This document shows, one piece after another, positions 8,026 to 16,757 of a DNA stretch of 64,000 nt (the stretch's first letter is position 1; each line of letters opens with the position of its first letter). The notes beneath the pieces were generated by a model, which was given only the letters and a program-made list of their open reading frames with translations, had not been told where the DNA came from and did no database searches. The translations under genes were made by a program, and so were the position numbers. The stretch comes from Pelomonas baiyunensis (GTDB lineage Bacteria; Pseudomonadota; Gammaproteobacteria; Burkholderiales; Burkholderiaceae_C): positions 372,001-436,000 of the forward strand of contig NZ_JBIGIB010000004.1 of assembly GCF_043555935.1 (NCBI RefSeq), read 5' to 3'.

Positions 8026-8844
8026 ATGTCTGTCGATCCTCAACTGCGCAATCTGGACATCGAGATCCCGACCCAGCCCGAGGTCCTGGTCAAGCTGTCA
8101 TTGCTGATGGCGGCCGAAGACATCGACCTGCAAGCCATGTCCTCCCTCGTGGAAACTGACATGGCCCTGGCGGCTGCGGTGATGAAGGCGGTGAACTCGT
8201 CGCTGTACGGCCTGCGCGGCCGGGTGCAGACGGTGCACCAGGCCCTGACCTACCTGGGCATGCGTGAAGTGGCCGCCATCACCTTCGAGATGGGCCTGCG
8301 CGCCGCATTCCCAGCCGCGGCGGAGCTGGAAACCGTGTGGTCCCGCGCCTCGCAGCGTGGCCTCTTGATGGGCCGCATGGGCCAGATGCTGGGCGTGGAC
8401 CCCTGGGCCGCGCACTCGGCCGGCCTGTTCGAAGAATGCGGCAAGGCGGTGCTGTACCGCCACGCCCCGACGCACTACCCCGCCATGCTGCGCGCCGCCA
8501 CTCGCGACGCAGAGCTGGTGGAGCTGGAGAAAACCGCCTTCGGCGTGAGCCACGATGCCCTGGGGGCCGCCCTGTGCGAAAGCTGGGGCCTGGCCCCGGC
8601 GGCCGTGGCCAGCGTGCGCCACCACGTGGAAATCCAAACCACCTTGACCATGCCCGAGAGCCTGGCCCGCCGCAGCGTGGCCGCCATCTCCACGGTCGCC
8701 TGGGCGCTGCTCAACCACGCGGATCAACTGGACGACATCGCCACCCAGATTGCGCCGCAAGCGCAGCTGGACGAGACCCTGGTGCTGCGCGCCGCCCGCC
8801 GAGTGAGCGAGCAATTGCAAGCCGCGCAAGAGCACGGCCGCTGA
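8026..8844 (+). CDS. HDOD-domain signalling protein
   Basis: 272 residues, nearly all one HDOD domain (about 15-215). Visible features are the N-terminal PTQPEVLVKLSLLMAAEDIDLQAMSSLVETDMALAAAVMKAVNS-like helix pair and the ALTYLGMREV segment, plus the degenerate HD region AGLFEECGKAVLY where metal ligands are lost. HDOD proteins are non-catalytic relatives of HD-GYP phosphodiesterases and often act in c-di-GMP or stress signalling. It converges on a diguanylate cyclase gene 84 bp away, with a GC-rich hairpin (8903-8921) between the two genes. Confidence 0.85.
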   Translation: MSVDPQLRNLDIEIPTQPEVLVKLSLLMAAEDIDLQAMSSLVETDMALAAAVMKAVNSSLYGLRGRVQTVHQALTYLGMREVAAITFEMGLRAAFPAAAELETVWSRASQRGLLMGRMGQMLGVDPWAAHSAGLFEECGKAVLYRHAPTHYPAMLRAATRDAELVELEKTAFGVSHDALGAALCESWGLAPAAVASVRHHVEIQTTLTMPESLARRSVAAISTVAWALLNHADQLDDIATQIAPQAQLDETLVLRAARRVSEQLQAAQEHGR

Positions 8845-8928
8845 CGCCCCGCCCGGCCGGCACGCCGGCCACGTTCGCAACACCTCCCACGCTTTCACGA
8901 CACACCCGCCCCCGGCGGGTGAACCGGC

Positions 8929-9918
8929 TCAAGCCGCCAGGCTCATGCGGTCGCGCCCGGCGTGCTTGGCGATGTACAGCGCCTCATCGGCCGCCTGCAG
9001 CAGGGCTTGGGCGCTGAGGTAGGGGTGGGTCGGGCTGAACGCCGCCAAACCCACGCTCAACGTCAGGTCACCGCGGCCGTCGGGCAAGCGCAATGCACGC
9101 AGTTCGTCGCGCAGCAGTTCCAGCACGCCCTGCGCCTCACTCACGCCCACGCCAGGCAGCAAGGCCACGAACTCTTCGCCCCCCAGGCGGGCGACCACGT
9201 CGGTGTCGCGCTTGAACCGGTCGCTCAGCAGGCCGGCCACGCGCTGCAAGGCCGCGTCGCCCTCGTCCGTGCCGTGCACGAGGTTGAATTCCTTGAATTG
9301 ATCGAGGTCCAGCACCGCCACGGCGAGCGGCCCGCGCAGCCGCTGGGCGCGCTTGAATTCCCGGCGCAGGGCTTCGTCGAACGCCCGCTGGTTGGCAATG
9401 CCCGTGAGGCTGTCGGTGCGGGCCAGGCTGGCCAACTCGCGCTTCTGGGCTTCCAGCGCACCGTGGGCCTCCTGCAGCAACTGGCGCTGCTGGCCCAGTT
9501 CGCGGCGCAGTTCGCGCACTTCGTGGTCTTGCTGCGAGAGCCGCGTGCGGGTCTGCTCCACGGCGTGGCCGATGCGGCCCAGCTCGGCCGACAACACCGC
9601 CCCCGCCTCGCCCGGCTCAGACCAGCCCACCGTGTGCGCGCCGGCCACCATGGCCTCGCAGCCCTGGGCCAGCTGGCGCAGCGGGCGCAGCAGCAGCGCC
9701 TCCAGCAGCAGCCACTGCGCGGCGCTGATCACCACCACCAGGCCCGCCAGCCGCACCAACCCCTCGGGCGAGGTGTCCAGGCTGTCCAGCGTCCATTCGA
9801 TGGCCAGCAGCACCCCGGCTGTCACCAGCGGCAAGCCCAGGGCCAGTTGGAGCCGCAGCGATCCGACCGGTCGCGCCGCGACGGGGCTCAGGGGATCGGC
9901 GAGGGACTCGGTGCTCAT
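8929..9918 (-). CDS. Membrane-bound GGDEF diguanylate cyclase
   Basis: 329 residues from ATG 9918; an in-frame GTG at 9939 is an alternative start. Two membrane helices lie near residues 25-45 and 55-75, followed by a HAMP-like/coiled-coil segment (about 85-160, VRELRRELGQQRQLLQ) and a C-terminal GGDEF domain. The active-site motif is GGEEF near residue 245. An inhibitory I-site, RDTD, lies exactly five residues before it. It is therefore expected to make c-di-GMP and to be product-inhibited. The helix hairpin has almost no periplasmic loop, so sensing is probably within the membrane or by a partner. Confidence 0.92.
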   Translation of the reverse strand: MSTESLADPLSPVAARPVGSLRLQLALGLPLVTAGVLLAIEWTLDSLDTSPEGLVRLAGLVVVISAAQWLLLEALLLRPLRQLAQGCEAMVAGAHTVGWSEPGEAGAVLSAELGRIGHAVEQTRTRLSQQDHEVRELRRELGQQRQLLQEAHGALEAQKRELASLARTDSLTGIANQRAFDEALRREFKRAQRLRGPLAVAVLDLDQFKEFNLVHGTDEGDAALQRVAGLLSDRFKRDTDVVARLGGEEFVALLPGVGVSEAQGVLELLRDELRALRLPDGRGDLTLSVGLAAFSPTHPYLSAQALLQAADEALYIAKHAGRDRMSLAA

Positions 9919-10005
9919 GGCGGGGCTCGTGCGAGTCACAAATTGTGAGCGCGCCCCCCGCCGCCGTGCAGTGTGGGAACCTCGGGGTTTGTCAGGGGCC
10001 CGGGG

Positions 10006-10893
10006 TCAGTAGGGCACTTGATCCGAGGGATATTTCCAGAAATCCTTGAGCAGGTAGCTCATCGGCAGGTTCAGCGCCGTGCCTTTCGGGGGAATCGGCT
10101 TCAGGAACCAGCGCTCGTACAGCGCATGGGCCTCATGGCTGGTCACCAGGCGCTTCATTTCCTCGTCCACCAGCGACTTGAACTCCGGGTCGCCCTTGGG
10201 CAGCACGATGGACAGGGGCTCGATGGTCAGGAACTTGCCCACCACCTGGAACTTGGCGGCATCCGGCCGGGCCGACACCAGGCCGTACAGCAGCACGTCG
10301 TCCATGACGAAACCGTCCGCCTGCCCCGCGGCCAGCATCTCCATGGCCTTGGCATGGTCGGGCGCCTCCACCACACGGATGTGCAGAGCGCGCTCGTTGT
10401 TCGCCTGCGTGATGGACTTCAGCGGCGTGGTGCCCTTGGTGGACACCAGCGTCTTGCCGTCGAACTGCGACAGCTCGGTGATGCCGCTGTCCGCCCGCAC
10501 CAGGTAGCGGGCCCCGGTGATGTAGTGCGGCACCGTGAAGGCCACCTTCTCGCGGCGCTCGGCGTTGTTGGTGGTGGAGCCGCATTCCAGGTCGGCCTTG
10601 CCTTCGGCCACCATCTGGATGCGGTTGGCCGGCGTCACCAGCAGGAACTGCGGCGTGAGGCTTTTGAGCTTGAGCCGCTGGCGCAGCGCGTCGGTCAGCT
10701 TCAGGCACAGGTCCACCGCATACCCGACCGGCTTGCCGTCAGGCAGCACATAGCTGAATGGCACGGACGACTCGCGGTGCGCCAGGACGATGTGGCCGCT
10801 GGACTGGATGCGGTCCAGCACGGGGCCGGCATGCGCCGACCACGCGGCACCCAGGGCGAGGCAAAGGCTGATCAGGCGTTTCATGCCGGCCAT
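10006..10893 (-). CDS. Periplasmic amino-acid-type solute-binding protein (SBP_bac_3)
   Basis: 295 residues with a signal peptide (MKRLISLCLALGAAWSAHA). ATG 10884 is an equally good start. The body is a family-3 binding protein: GHIVLAHRESSVPFSYVLPDG, GYAVDLC, NRIQMVAEGKADLECGSTTN, and a second lobe with DGFVMDDVLL. It most resembles glutamate/aspartate-type binders (GltI class). No permease or ATPase gene is adjacent; it lies between two diguanylate cyclase genes on the same strand. It may serve a transporter elsewhere or act as a sensor subunit. Confidence 0.82.
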   Translation of the reverse strand: MAGMKRLISLCLALGAAWSAHAGPVLDRIQSSGHIVLAHRESSVPFSYVLPDGKPVGYAVDLCLKLTDALRQRLKLKSLTPQFLLVTPANRIQMVAEGKADLECGSTTNNAERREKVAFTVPHYITGARYLVRADSGITELSQFDGKTLVSTKGTTPLKSITQANNERALHIRVVEAPDHAKAMEMLAAGQADGFVMDDVLLYGLVSARPDAAKFQVVGKFLTIEPLSIVLPKGDPEFKSLVDEEMKRLVTSHEAHALYERWFLKPIPPKGTALNLPMSYLLKDFWKYPSDQVPY

Positions 10894-10971
10894 TGTGGGT
10901 CAGGCCTTGCCTGCAGGGGCTGCAGGAGTTGGCACTTCGCGGTGCCGCTGCGCAACAGCTTGCAAGCAAGC

Positions 10972-12054
10972 TCAGGCCGGCGCGTCTTCGTGGGTGACGG
11001 TGCGATTGCGCCCACTGCGCTTGGCCTGGTACACCGCCCGGTCGGCGGCCTGCAGCAACTCGCCGAAGCTGGTGGCCTCGGCCGGCAGCATGGCCAGCCC
11101 CACCGACACCGTGGCACTCACGGTGCCGCCGTCGGGGGTGATGAACGGCGCCTCCTGCACCATGAGGCGGATGCGCTCGGCCACCTCGCGGGCGCCGGCC
11201 AGGTCGGTGCGGGGCAGCAGCACCACAAACTCTTCGCCGCCGTAGCGGGCGGCCAGGTCGCCGGTGCGCAGCGAACGCAGGATCAGCCCGCCCACCTGGC
11301 GCAGCACCTCGTCACCCGCCGGGTGGCCGTGGCGGTCGTTGATGGACTTGAAGTGGTCGATGTCCAGGAACAAACAGGCCAGCGGGTAGCGGTGGCGCAC
11401 GGCCTGGCTGAATTCGATCAGGCTGCGGTGGTCGAAATAGCGGCGGTTGTGCACGCCGGTCAGGCCGTCGGTCATGCCGGCGCGGCGCAGGCGCTCACGG
11501 TTGAGCATGCTCTCGATGGCGATGGCCGCAATCGCAGCCAACCGGTCCAGAAACTTGGTGCCCGAGGCCGCGTCGTAGCGCTGCGGGTCGCGCGAGCCGA
11601 AATGCAGGCTGCCGATCAGCAAGCCCTGACGAATCAAGGGCAGCAGCGCCGCCGAGCGCACCCCGGCCTGGGGGTCGAAGGCCTGCGCCAGCAGCGCCTC
11701 ACTGTGGCCCGGGCCCACCAGGCGCGTGGTGCGCACGGTGCCGAACAAGTCCTTCAGCCCGGCGTGGCTGTCGAGCAGCTTGGGCGCCTTGATCATGGGC
11801 AGCGCCGGCAAGGCGCGGCGCAGTTCCTCGTCCTGGTCCAGCAGCCACAGCTCGGCGGCATCCAGCTGGAAGTCCTCCCGGCAGTCCACCAGCAGCAGGT
11901 TGACCAACTCCTCCATGGAACTGACCGCCACCAGGCGACGCTCCAGCGCGTCGAACCGGTCGAGCTTGCGCTCGTTGGCCTTGGCCGCCTCCAGCAGGGA
12001 CTGGAGCTGGCGGCGCAGCTCCTGCACCTGGGCGTGGGGGTCGGACGGATTCAT
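10972..12054 (-). CDS. Cytoplasmic GAF/DUF484-GGDEF diguanylate cyclase
   Basis: 360 residues. A short coiled coil (about 5-45) is followed by a DUF484/GAF-like sensory domain (about 45-190) and a GGDEF domain (195-355) with intact GGEEF and an I-site RTGD five residues upstream. No membrane helix is present. The start ATG 12054 overlaps the upstream stop as TGATG, so translation is coupled to the pseudouridine synthase gene. It is expected to be an active, feedback-inhibited cyclase responding to a small intracellular ligand; the ligand is not predictable from sequence. Confidence 0.92.
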   Translation of the reverse strand: MNPSDPHAQVQELRRQLQSLLEAAKANERKLDRFDALERRLVAVSSMEELVNLLLVDCREDFQLDAAELWLLDQDEELRRALPALPMIKAPKLLDSHAGLKDLFGTVRTTRLVGPGHSEALLAQAFDPQAGVRSAALLPLIRQGLLIGSLHFGSRDPQRYDAASGTKFLDRLAAIAAIAIESMLNRERLRRAGMTDGLTGVHNRRYFDHRSLIEFSQAVRHRYPLACLFLDIDHFKSINDRHGHPAGDEVLRQVGGLILRSLRTGDLAARYGGEEFVVLLPRTDLAGAREVAERIRLMVQEAPFITPDGGTVSATVSVGLAMLPAEATSFGELLQAADRAVYQAKRSGRNRTVTHEDAPA

Positions 12055-12968
12055 CACGGCGCCATTGTGAGGGCGCCGCGGGTGAACGAACGTGACTCGC
12101 CGGTGACGGGGTCGGTGAACGCGATGGCGCGTGCCACCAGCTGCAACGGGCGGTCGAAGCTGGGCGGGTTTTCGTGCGGTTGCAGCACGGGGTAGATGCG
12201 GTCACCCCACAGCGGCAGGCCGATGGCGTTCATCTGCGCGCGCAGCTGGTGGCGCTGGCCCGTCACCGGCCGCAACTCGTAGCGCGCCCAGCCCTGCCAG
12301 GCGCCCTGCAGGGGCTCGATCAGGTTCACCCAGGTCTCGGCATTGGGCTCACCGGGCACCACCTGCATCTGCATGAAATCGTCGCCCGGCGGCTCTTGCA
12401 ACCGGTGGCGCAGCACGCGCGGCCAGGGGCCATCCGACCACGGCGCCACGGCTTCGTACACCTTGCTCACGCTGCGCTCGCGAAACAGGCGGTGGTAGGC
12501 GTCGCGGTCTTGCCGGCGCAGATTGAACACCACCAGGCCGGCGGTTTCGCGGTCCAGCCGGTGCACCGGGTTCAGGTCCACCAGCCCGGTGGCGTGGCGC
12601 AGCCGGGCCATCAGGGTCTCGCGGGCGTACAGGCCGCTGGGCGTGACGGGCAGGAAGTGCGGCTTGTCCGCTACCAGCAGGTGCTCGTCCTGAAACAGGA
12701 TGCGCTCGCCCCCCGGCACCGCCGGCTCCTGCGGCAGCTGGCGCCAGTAGTAGACGCGGCGGTTGCCCACGTAGGGCCGGTCCTGCAGCGGGGCGCCGTC
12801 GTCGCCCACCACGTCGCCCCGGGCCAGGCGCTCGGCCCAGTCGTCCACCCGGGGCAGCCGCTCGTTCAGGAAGGCCGTGAGCGACGGCCACGCCCCCGGC
12901 GGGCAGTGCACCGCGCTGGCAGCCACGCCCTCGCGCAGCGGCAATGCAGGCTTGGGCGGCCGGGCCAC
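12054..12968 (-). CDS. RluA-family pseudouridine synthase
   Basis: 304 residues if GTG 12968 is the start. This codon lies 8 bp after the upstream gene's stop, with AAGG just before it; the longer open frame has no family similarity N-terminal to it. The catalytic motif HRLDRETAGLVVF (Asp near residue 137) and the RPVTGQRHQLRAQMNAIG segment are typical of RluA-type enzymes, as is the N-terminal LPPGAWPSLTAFLNERLP region of the RluA/TruC-like subgroup. It isomerises uridine in rRNA or tRNA; the target site is not predictable. It sits in an apparent operon with the GAF-GGDEF gene. Confidence 0.88.
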   Translation of the reverse strand: MARPPKPALPLREGVAASAVHCPPGAWPSLTAFLNERLPRVDDWAERLARGDVVGDDGAPLQDRPYVGNRRVYYWRQLPQEPAVPGGERILFQDEHLLVADKPHFLPVTPSGLYARETLMARLRHATGLVDLNPVHRLDRETAGLVVFNLRRQDRDAYHRLFRERSVSKVYEAVAPWSDGPWPRVLRHRLQEPPGDDFMQMQVVPGEPNAETWVNLIEPLQGAWQGWARYELRPVTGQRHQLRAQMNAIGLPLWGDRIYPVLQPHENPPSFDRPLQLVARAIAFTDPVTGESRSFTRGALTMAP

Positions 12969-12976
12969 GCGCCGCC

Positions 12977-13879
12977 TTACTCGATGCGCGGGCCGCCTCG
13001 GGCCCGCTCGTCCATGTAGGCGTTCAGCCGCTTCATGTCCTGCGGCTCGGCGCGGTCGCCCCGCCACTCCCGCACCCAGGCGTCGCGCTGCGGGTCGCGG
13101 GCCAGCTCGCGCACGGCGGCATCCACCCGCTCGATGGCCCGGCGCCCTTCCGGCGTGCGGCTGCACGACACGGTGGCCAGCATGGTGGTCAAGCCCTCGG
13201 CCAGCGGCAGCGCCACCAGCGCGCCCGGGTCGCCAGCACGGGCCAGGTAGTCCTTCACCACGGCGGGGTAGTCCAAGGTGTAGTCCATGCGGCCGGCGCG
13301 CAGCATGTCCAGCACCTGCACGCTGGGCTGGGCACTCACCGCCTGGCGGGGCACCGTGTGCTGGGCCAGCAGGTTGTCGATCTGCGCCCCATACGAGCGG
13401 TCTTTGGCCACCAGCAGGTGCAGTTCCGGCCGCTTGAGCAATTCAGCCAGTTGCAGGCGCCCGCCACCGGCTGGCGTCTGCGCCCACTGCACCAAGGCCT
13501 CACGGCGCACGATCACATGGATCTCGCGCGACACCAGCGGCGGGTACAGGTGCGAGAAATACGCCCACTGCAGCCGCTCCGGCGTACGCACGTGCAGCGT
13601 GGAGCACAGCGTCTGGCCGCGCCGGCTCTCCGTTTCATAGCGGGCGGTGCTGGCCTCGACGAACTCGTGCCGCACCTCGGGCATGCGCGCCAGCAACTGA
13701 CGCATGAAGCCGTCCACCTCGCCATGCCCCAGCTCGGTCACGTTGCGCGGCGGGTGCCCTTGAAAGAAGCTGAAGTGCGGCGGCACGTCTTGCGCCACCC
13801 AGCGGATGGTGTCGACAGGCGGCGCGGCCTGGGCGGCCGAAGCCGCCACGCCGACGACCAGCACCTGGAGCCACCGCAT
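12977..13879 (-). CDS. Periplasmic TIGR02285-type solute-binding-like protein
   Basis: 300 residues starting at ATG 13879 (MRWLQVLVVGVAASAAQA signal peptide). The segments TIRWVAQDVPPHFSF, GEVDGFMRQLL, CSTLHVRTPERLQWAYFSHLYP and AKDRSYGAQIDNLL fit the TIGR02285 family, which is distantly related to family-3 binding proteins. No transporter genes accompany it. It lies upstream of the pseudouridine synthase and the GAF-GGDEF cyclase in what looks like one transcript. A periplasmic sensing role linked to c-di-GMP would be an inference from position only. Confidence 0.7.
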   Translation of the reverse strand: MRWLQVLVVGVAASAAQAAPPVDTIRWVAQDVPPHFSFFQGHPPRNVTELGHGEVDGFMRQLLARMPEVRHEFVEASTARYETESRRGQTLCSTLHVRTPERLQWAYFSHLYPPLVSREIHVIVRREALVQWAQTPAGGGRLQLAELLKRPELHLLVAKDRSYGAQIDNLLAQHTVPRQAVSAQPSVQVLDMLRAGRMDYTLDYPAVVKDYLARAGDPGALVALPLAEGLTTMLATVSCSRTPEGRRAIERVDAAVRELARDPQRDAWVREWRGDRAEPQDMKRLNAYMDERARGGPRIE

Positions 13880-13895
13880 CAGCGGCCTTGCATTC

Positions 13896-13983
13896 CGGGC
13901 CGAGCGCCGGGCCGCTCCCAAGCCGGCCCGCCATGGCGATGTGCTTGCGGCTCAACGCCGCAAGCATCGCCGTTCCCTTGGGG
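13896..13983. repeat. Dispersed intergenic repeat family 2, copy C
   Basis: 88 bp nearly identical to 57421-57509. It begins cgggccgagcgccgggccgc. The second half forms a hairpin, GGCGAT-gt-GCTTGCGGC paired with GCCGCAAGC-ATCGCC. It lies between murA and the TIGR02285 gene. Confidence 0.75.
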
Positions 13984-14038
13984 AACCGGCTGGGCTCGCC
14001 CGCGTTCAGCGGCGAGAGACCCGACGAAGGGCTCCATG

Positions 14039-15340
14039 TCAGTCGCCTTCCACCCACTCGATGCGGGCGCCCAGCTCGCAGATGTGCTCCACGAAGTTCG
14101 GGTGCGCGCGGCGGATGGGCGTGGCGTTGCGGATCACGCTCTTGCCGTGCACGCTGGCGGCCACCATCAGCAGCGCAATCGCCACGCGGATGATGTAGGG
14201 GCTCTCCACCTCGGCCGGGCTCAACGGCTTGCCGCCGAAAGTGATCATGCGGTGCGGGTCGCTCAGGAAGGCGTGGCCGCCGAACTTGGCCAGCTCGCTC
14301 GTCCAGCCCATGGCGCCGTCATACACCTTGTTCCAGAACATCACGCTGCCCTCGGCCTTGACGCCCAAGGCCACGAAGATGGGCAGCAGGTCCACCGGCA
14401 CGTAAGGCCAGGGCGCGGCTTCCACCTTCTGCAGGATGTTGCGGGTGAAGGGCTCCTTCACCTTCAACGGGCCGTTCGTCACGCAGCGGCTCCAGCCGTC
14501 CTCGTGCACGATCTCCACGCCAAACTTTGCGAACGTGCGGTCCAGCAGCGGGAACATCTCCGGCGCGCCGTTCTTCACGCGCACGTCGCCGCCGGTGATG
14601 GCGCCCAGCGCCAGGAAGGTGACGATCTCGTGGAAGTCTTCGGTGAAGGTGTAGTCCGCGCCGCCGAGGGCGTCGACCCCGGTGATCTTCAGCTTGGAGG
14701 TGCCGTGGCCGTCGATCTTGGCGCCCAGCAGCGACATGAAGTTGCAGAACTCCTGCACATGCGGCTCGCTGGCGGCATTGGTCAGCGTGGACGTGCCCTG
14801 CGCCAGCGCGGCGCACAGCACGAAGTTCTCGGTGGTGGTGACGGAGGCGTAGTCCGTCCAGTGGTCGTTGCCTTTGAGCGGGCGGTCCACCTTCAGCACC
14901 AGGCCGTCGGGCAGGCGCTCCACCTCGGCGCCGAAGCGCTGGAACACCTCCACGTGCGGGTCGATCTCGCGGGCGCCCAGCGTGCAGCCCTTGACGTCAT
15001 CTTCGATGCGCGCCGCGCCGAAGCGCGCCATCAGGCCCGGCACCAGCATGATGGACGAGCGCATTTCCTCCGGCAGGCGGTCGGTGGCCGGGTCAAAGTG
15101 CGTGTCCTGGTGATGCACGTCCAGGATGCCGGTCTTGAAATCCAACTCCACCTTGGACCCGAGCTTGCGGAAGACCTCGACGATCTTCTTGACGTCGGTG
15201 ATCTCGGGCACGCCGCGCAGGCGCACCGGCTGCTTCGTCAGCAGCGTGGCGCACAAGATGGGCAGAACGGCGTTCTTGTTCGCCGAGGGAACGATGCGGC
15301 CGGAGAGAGGCGTGCCGCCGTGAACGATCAGGTGAGACAT
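14039..15340 (-). CDS. Divergent MurA-family enolpyruvyl transferase
   Basis: 433 residues. The N-terminal half is clearly MurA: SANKNAVLPILCATLL carries the Lys-Asn pair that binds UDP-GlcNAc, and VKGCTLGA carries the catalytic Cys near residue 119 that attacks PEP. A conserved Asp is kept in PWPYVPVDLLP. The C-terminal half departs from standard MurA: ENRF is replaced by NKVYDGAMGW, and the usual RGYE segment near the C-terminus is absent. In Burkholderiales the housekeeping murA normally lies with the his genes, so this is probably a paralogue. An IS element starts 171 bp upstream of its start codon. Confidence 0.8.
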   Translation of the reverse strand: MSHLIVHGGTPLSGRIVPSANKNAVLPILCATLLTKQPVRLRGVPEITDVKKIVEVFRKLGSKVELDFKTGILDVHHQDTHFDPATDRLPEEMRSSIMLVPGLMARFGAARIEDDVKGCTLGAREIDPHVEVFQRFGAEVERLPDGLVLKVDRPLKGNDHWTDYASVTTTENFVLCAALAQGTSTLTNAASEPHVQEFCNFMSLLGAKIDGHGTSKLKITGVDALGGADYTFTEDFHEIVTFLALGAITGGDVRVKNGAPEMFPLLDRTFAKFGVEIVHEDGWSRCVTNGPLKVKEPFTRNILQKVEAAPWPYVPVDLLPIFVALGVKAEGSVMFWNKVYDGAMGWTSELAKFGGHAFLSDPHRMITFGGKPLSPAEVESPYIIRVAIALLMVAASVHGKSVIRNATPIRRAHPNFVEHICELGARIEWVEGD

Positions 15341-15510
15341 CGAATGAGGGAGTTCGGGGCGCGCAAGCGGCGCGCGGGGCCGATTGTCGGGCCTGCGGCA
15401 GCACCGTCACGGCCGGCGGGGCGGAAGCTTTGTTCCGGGGCGGGGCATCATGCGGCGGCCCGCGCCCCGCCACCCGTCATGTACCACCCACGCCCACACC
15501 CGCAGCCGCC

Positions 15511-16673
15511 AAGGAGGCTCTGCAAAGCCCCTCGTCACTCCGACTGGCGCAGGGGCTGATGGCAGGGGACGATGCAAAGCATGGATCAGATCACGCTTGG
15601 CCTTGACCCGCTGCCCAAGAAGACCCGCAAGGAAGTATTCCTCGATGAGATGAACCAGGTTGTGCCCTGGGCCGCGCTTGTGGCGTTGATCCAGCCGCAC
15701 GCACGCGGTGCGCATCAAGTGCTGGGCGCCCGTCCGCCGTTCCCCATCGAGACCATGCTGCCCATCCACCGCCTGCAGCTGTGGTGGAACCTGAGCGATC
15801 CGGCCATGGAGGAGAAACTGCATGCGCGTCCGCTGTACCGACGCTTCGTCGGCCTGGAAGGCGCGGCACGCATGCCCGACGAGACGACGATCCTGCGCTT
15901 TCGACACCTGCTGGAGAAGCAGCAGCTCGCACCGCAGGTGCTGGCCACGATCAACGCCGGCCTGGCCCAGCAGGGGCTGATGCTCAAAACCGGCACGGTG
16001 GTGGACGCCACCATCATTGCAGCGCCGAGCTCGACCAAGAACAAGGGCGGCGAGCGCGACCCCGAGATGCACCAGACCAAGAAGGGCAACCAGTGGCGCT
16101 TCGGCATGAGGGCGCACATCGGCGTGGACGCGGACTCGGGCCTGGTGCACAGCGTCGTCGGCACGGCGGCCAACGTCAACGACGTGACGCAGGCCGCGGG
16201 CCTGCTGCATCGCGAAGAGACCGATGCCTTGGGCGACGCGGGGTACCTGAGCGTGGACAAGCGCGAGGAACTCGAGGACAGCAAGGTGCGCTGGGAAGTG
16301 GCCATGCGACCGGGCAAGCGCCGAGCGCTCGATCCCGAGCGTGAGCTGGATCAACTGCTGGAGAGTGCCGAGAAGCTCAAGGCGAGCATCCGCGCCAAGG
16401 TCGAGCACCCGTTCCGCCTGATCAAGCAACAGTTCGGCTACGCCAAGGTGCGCTATCGCAGGCTGGCGAAGAACACGGCGCGGCTGACGATGCTGTTTGC
16501 GCTGGGAAATCTGTGGATGGCGCGCAGGCAGATCCTGGGAGCGCAAGGGCCTGTAAACGGGTCGGCGCAGCGCTCAGAACGTTCGATTCAAGCGCGCGCG
16601 ACCTCCTCACGAAACAAAACTCCCGCTCGGCACGGACTCACGCGCCATGAACTGGGTTTTGCAGACCTTCCTT
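15511..16673 (+). mobile_element. IS5-type insertion sequence
   Basis: It is bounded by imperfect terminal inverted repeats: left AAGGAGGCTCTGCAAAGCCC (15511-15530), right reverse complement AAGGAAGGTCTGCAAAACCC (16654-16673), 17 of 20 matching. It contains one transposase gene. I found no clear target-site duplication (flanks GCC and AACC), which suggests an old insertion or a later rearrangement at one end. It divides high-GC murA territory from a lower-GC scar. Confidence 0.85.
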
Positions 16674-16675
16674 AA
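15581..16675 (+). CDS. IS5-family DDE transposase
   Basis: 364 residues from ATG 15581; ATG 15572 is also possible. It has the IS5 N-terminal DUF772-like domain (PIETMLPIHRLQLWWNLSDP, MPDETTILRFRHLLEK), then the DDE catalytic core: Asp in GTVVDATII near residue 143, Asp in LGDAGYLS near 220, and Glu in KVEHPFRLIKQQFGY near 273. All three acidic residues are present, so the enzyme could be active. The last ~40 residues run to the element's right end and have no family character, so the reading frame there may be extended. Confidence 0.92.
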   Translation: MDQITLGLDPLPKKTRKEVFLDEMNQVVPWAALVALIQPHARGAHQVLGARPPFPIETMLPIHRLQLWWNLSDPAMEEKLHARPLYRRFVGLEGAARMPDETTILRFRHLLEKQQLAPQVLATINAGLAQQGLMLKTGTVVDATIIAAPSSTKNKGGERDPEMHQTKKGNQWRFGMRAHIGVDADSGLVHSVVGTAANVNDVTQAAGLLHREETDALGDAGYLSVDKREELEDSKVRWEVAMRPGKRRALDPERELDQLLESAEKLKASIRAKVEHPFRLIKQQFGYAKVRYRRLAKNTARLTMLFALGNLWMARRQILGAQGPVNGSAQRSERSIQARATSSRNKTPARHGLTRHELGFADLP

Positions 16676-16757
16676 CCGATGCACCGCCATGAATTGGCAC
16701 ACCAATGACCGCCGGAACCATCCAACAAAGGATAACGCCAGCCTCCGGATATTAAGA

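Noticed and set aside
8903..8921. Intrinsic terminator between the HDOD and GGDEF genes
   Set aside because: The 8-bp GC stem (CACCCGCC/GGCGGGTG) has no T-run on either strand, so termination is not supported.
9973..12195. Long open frame (740 aa) on the plus strand
   Set aside because: It is antisense to the solute-binding protein and GAF-GGDEF genes, both with clear family motifs. Its sequence is His/Gln/Arg-rich, typical of shadow frames in high-GC DNA.
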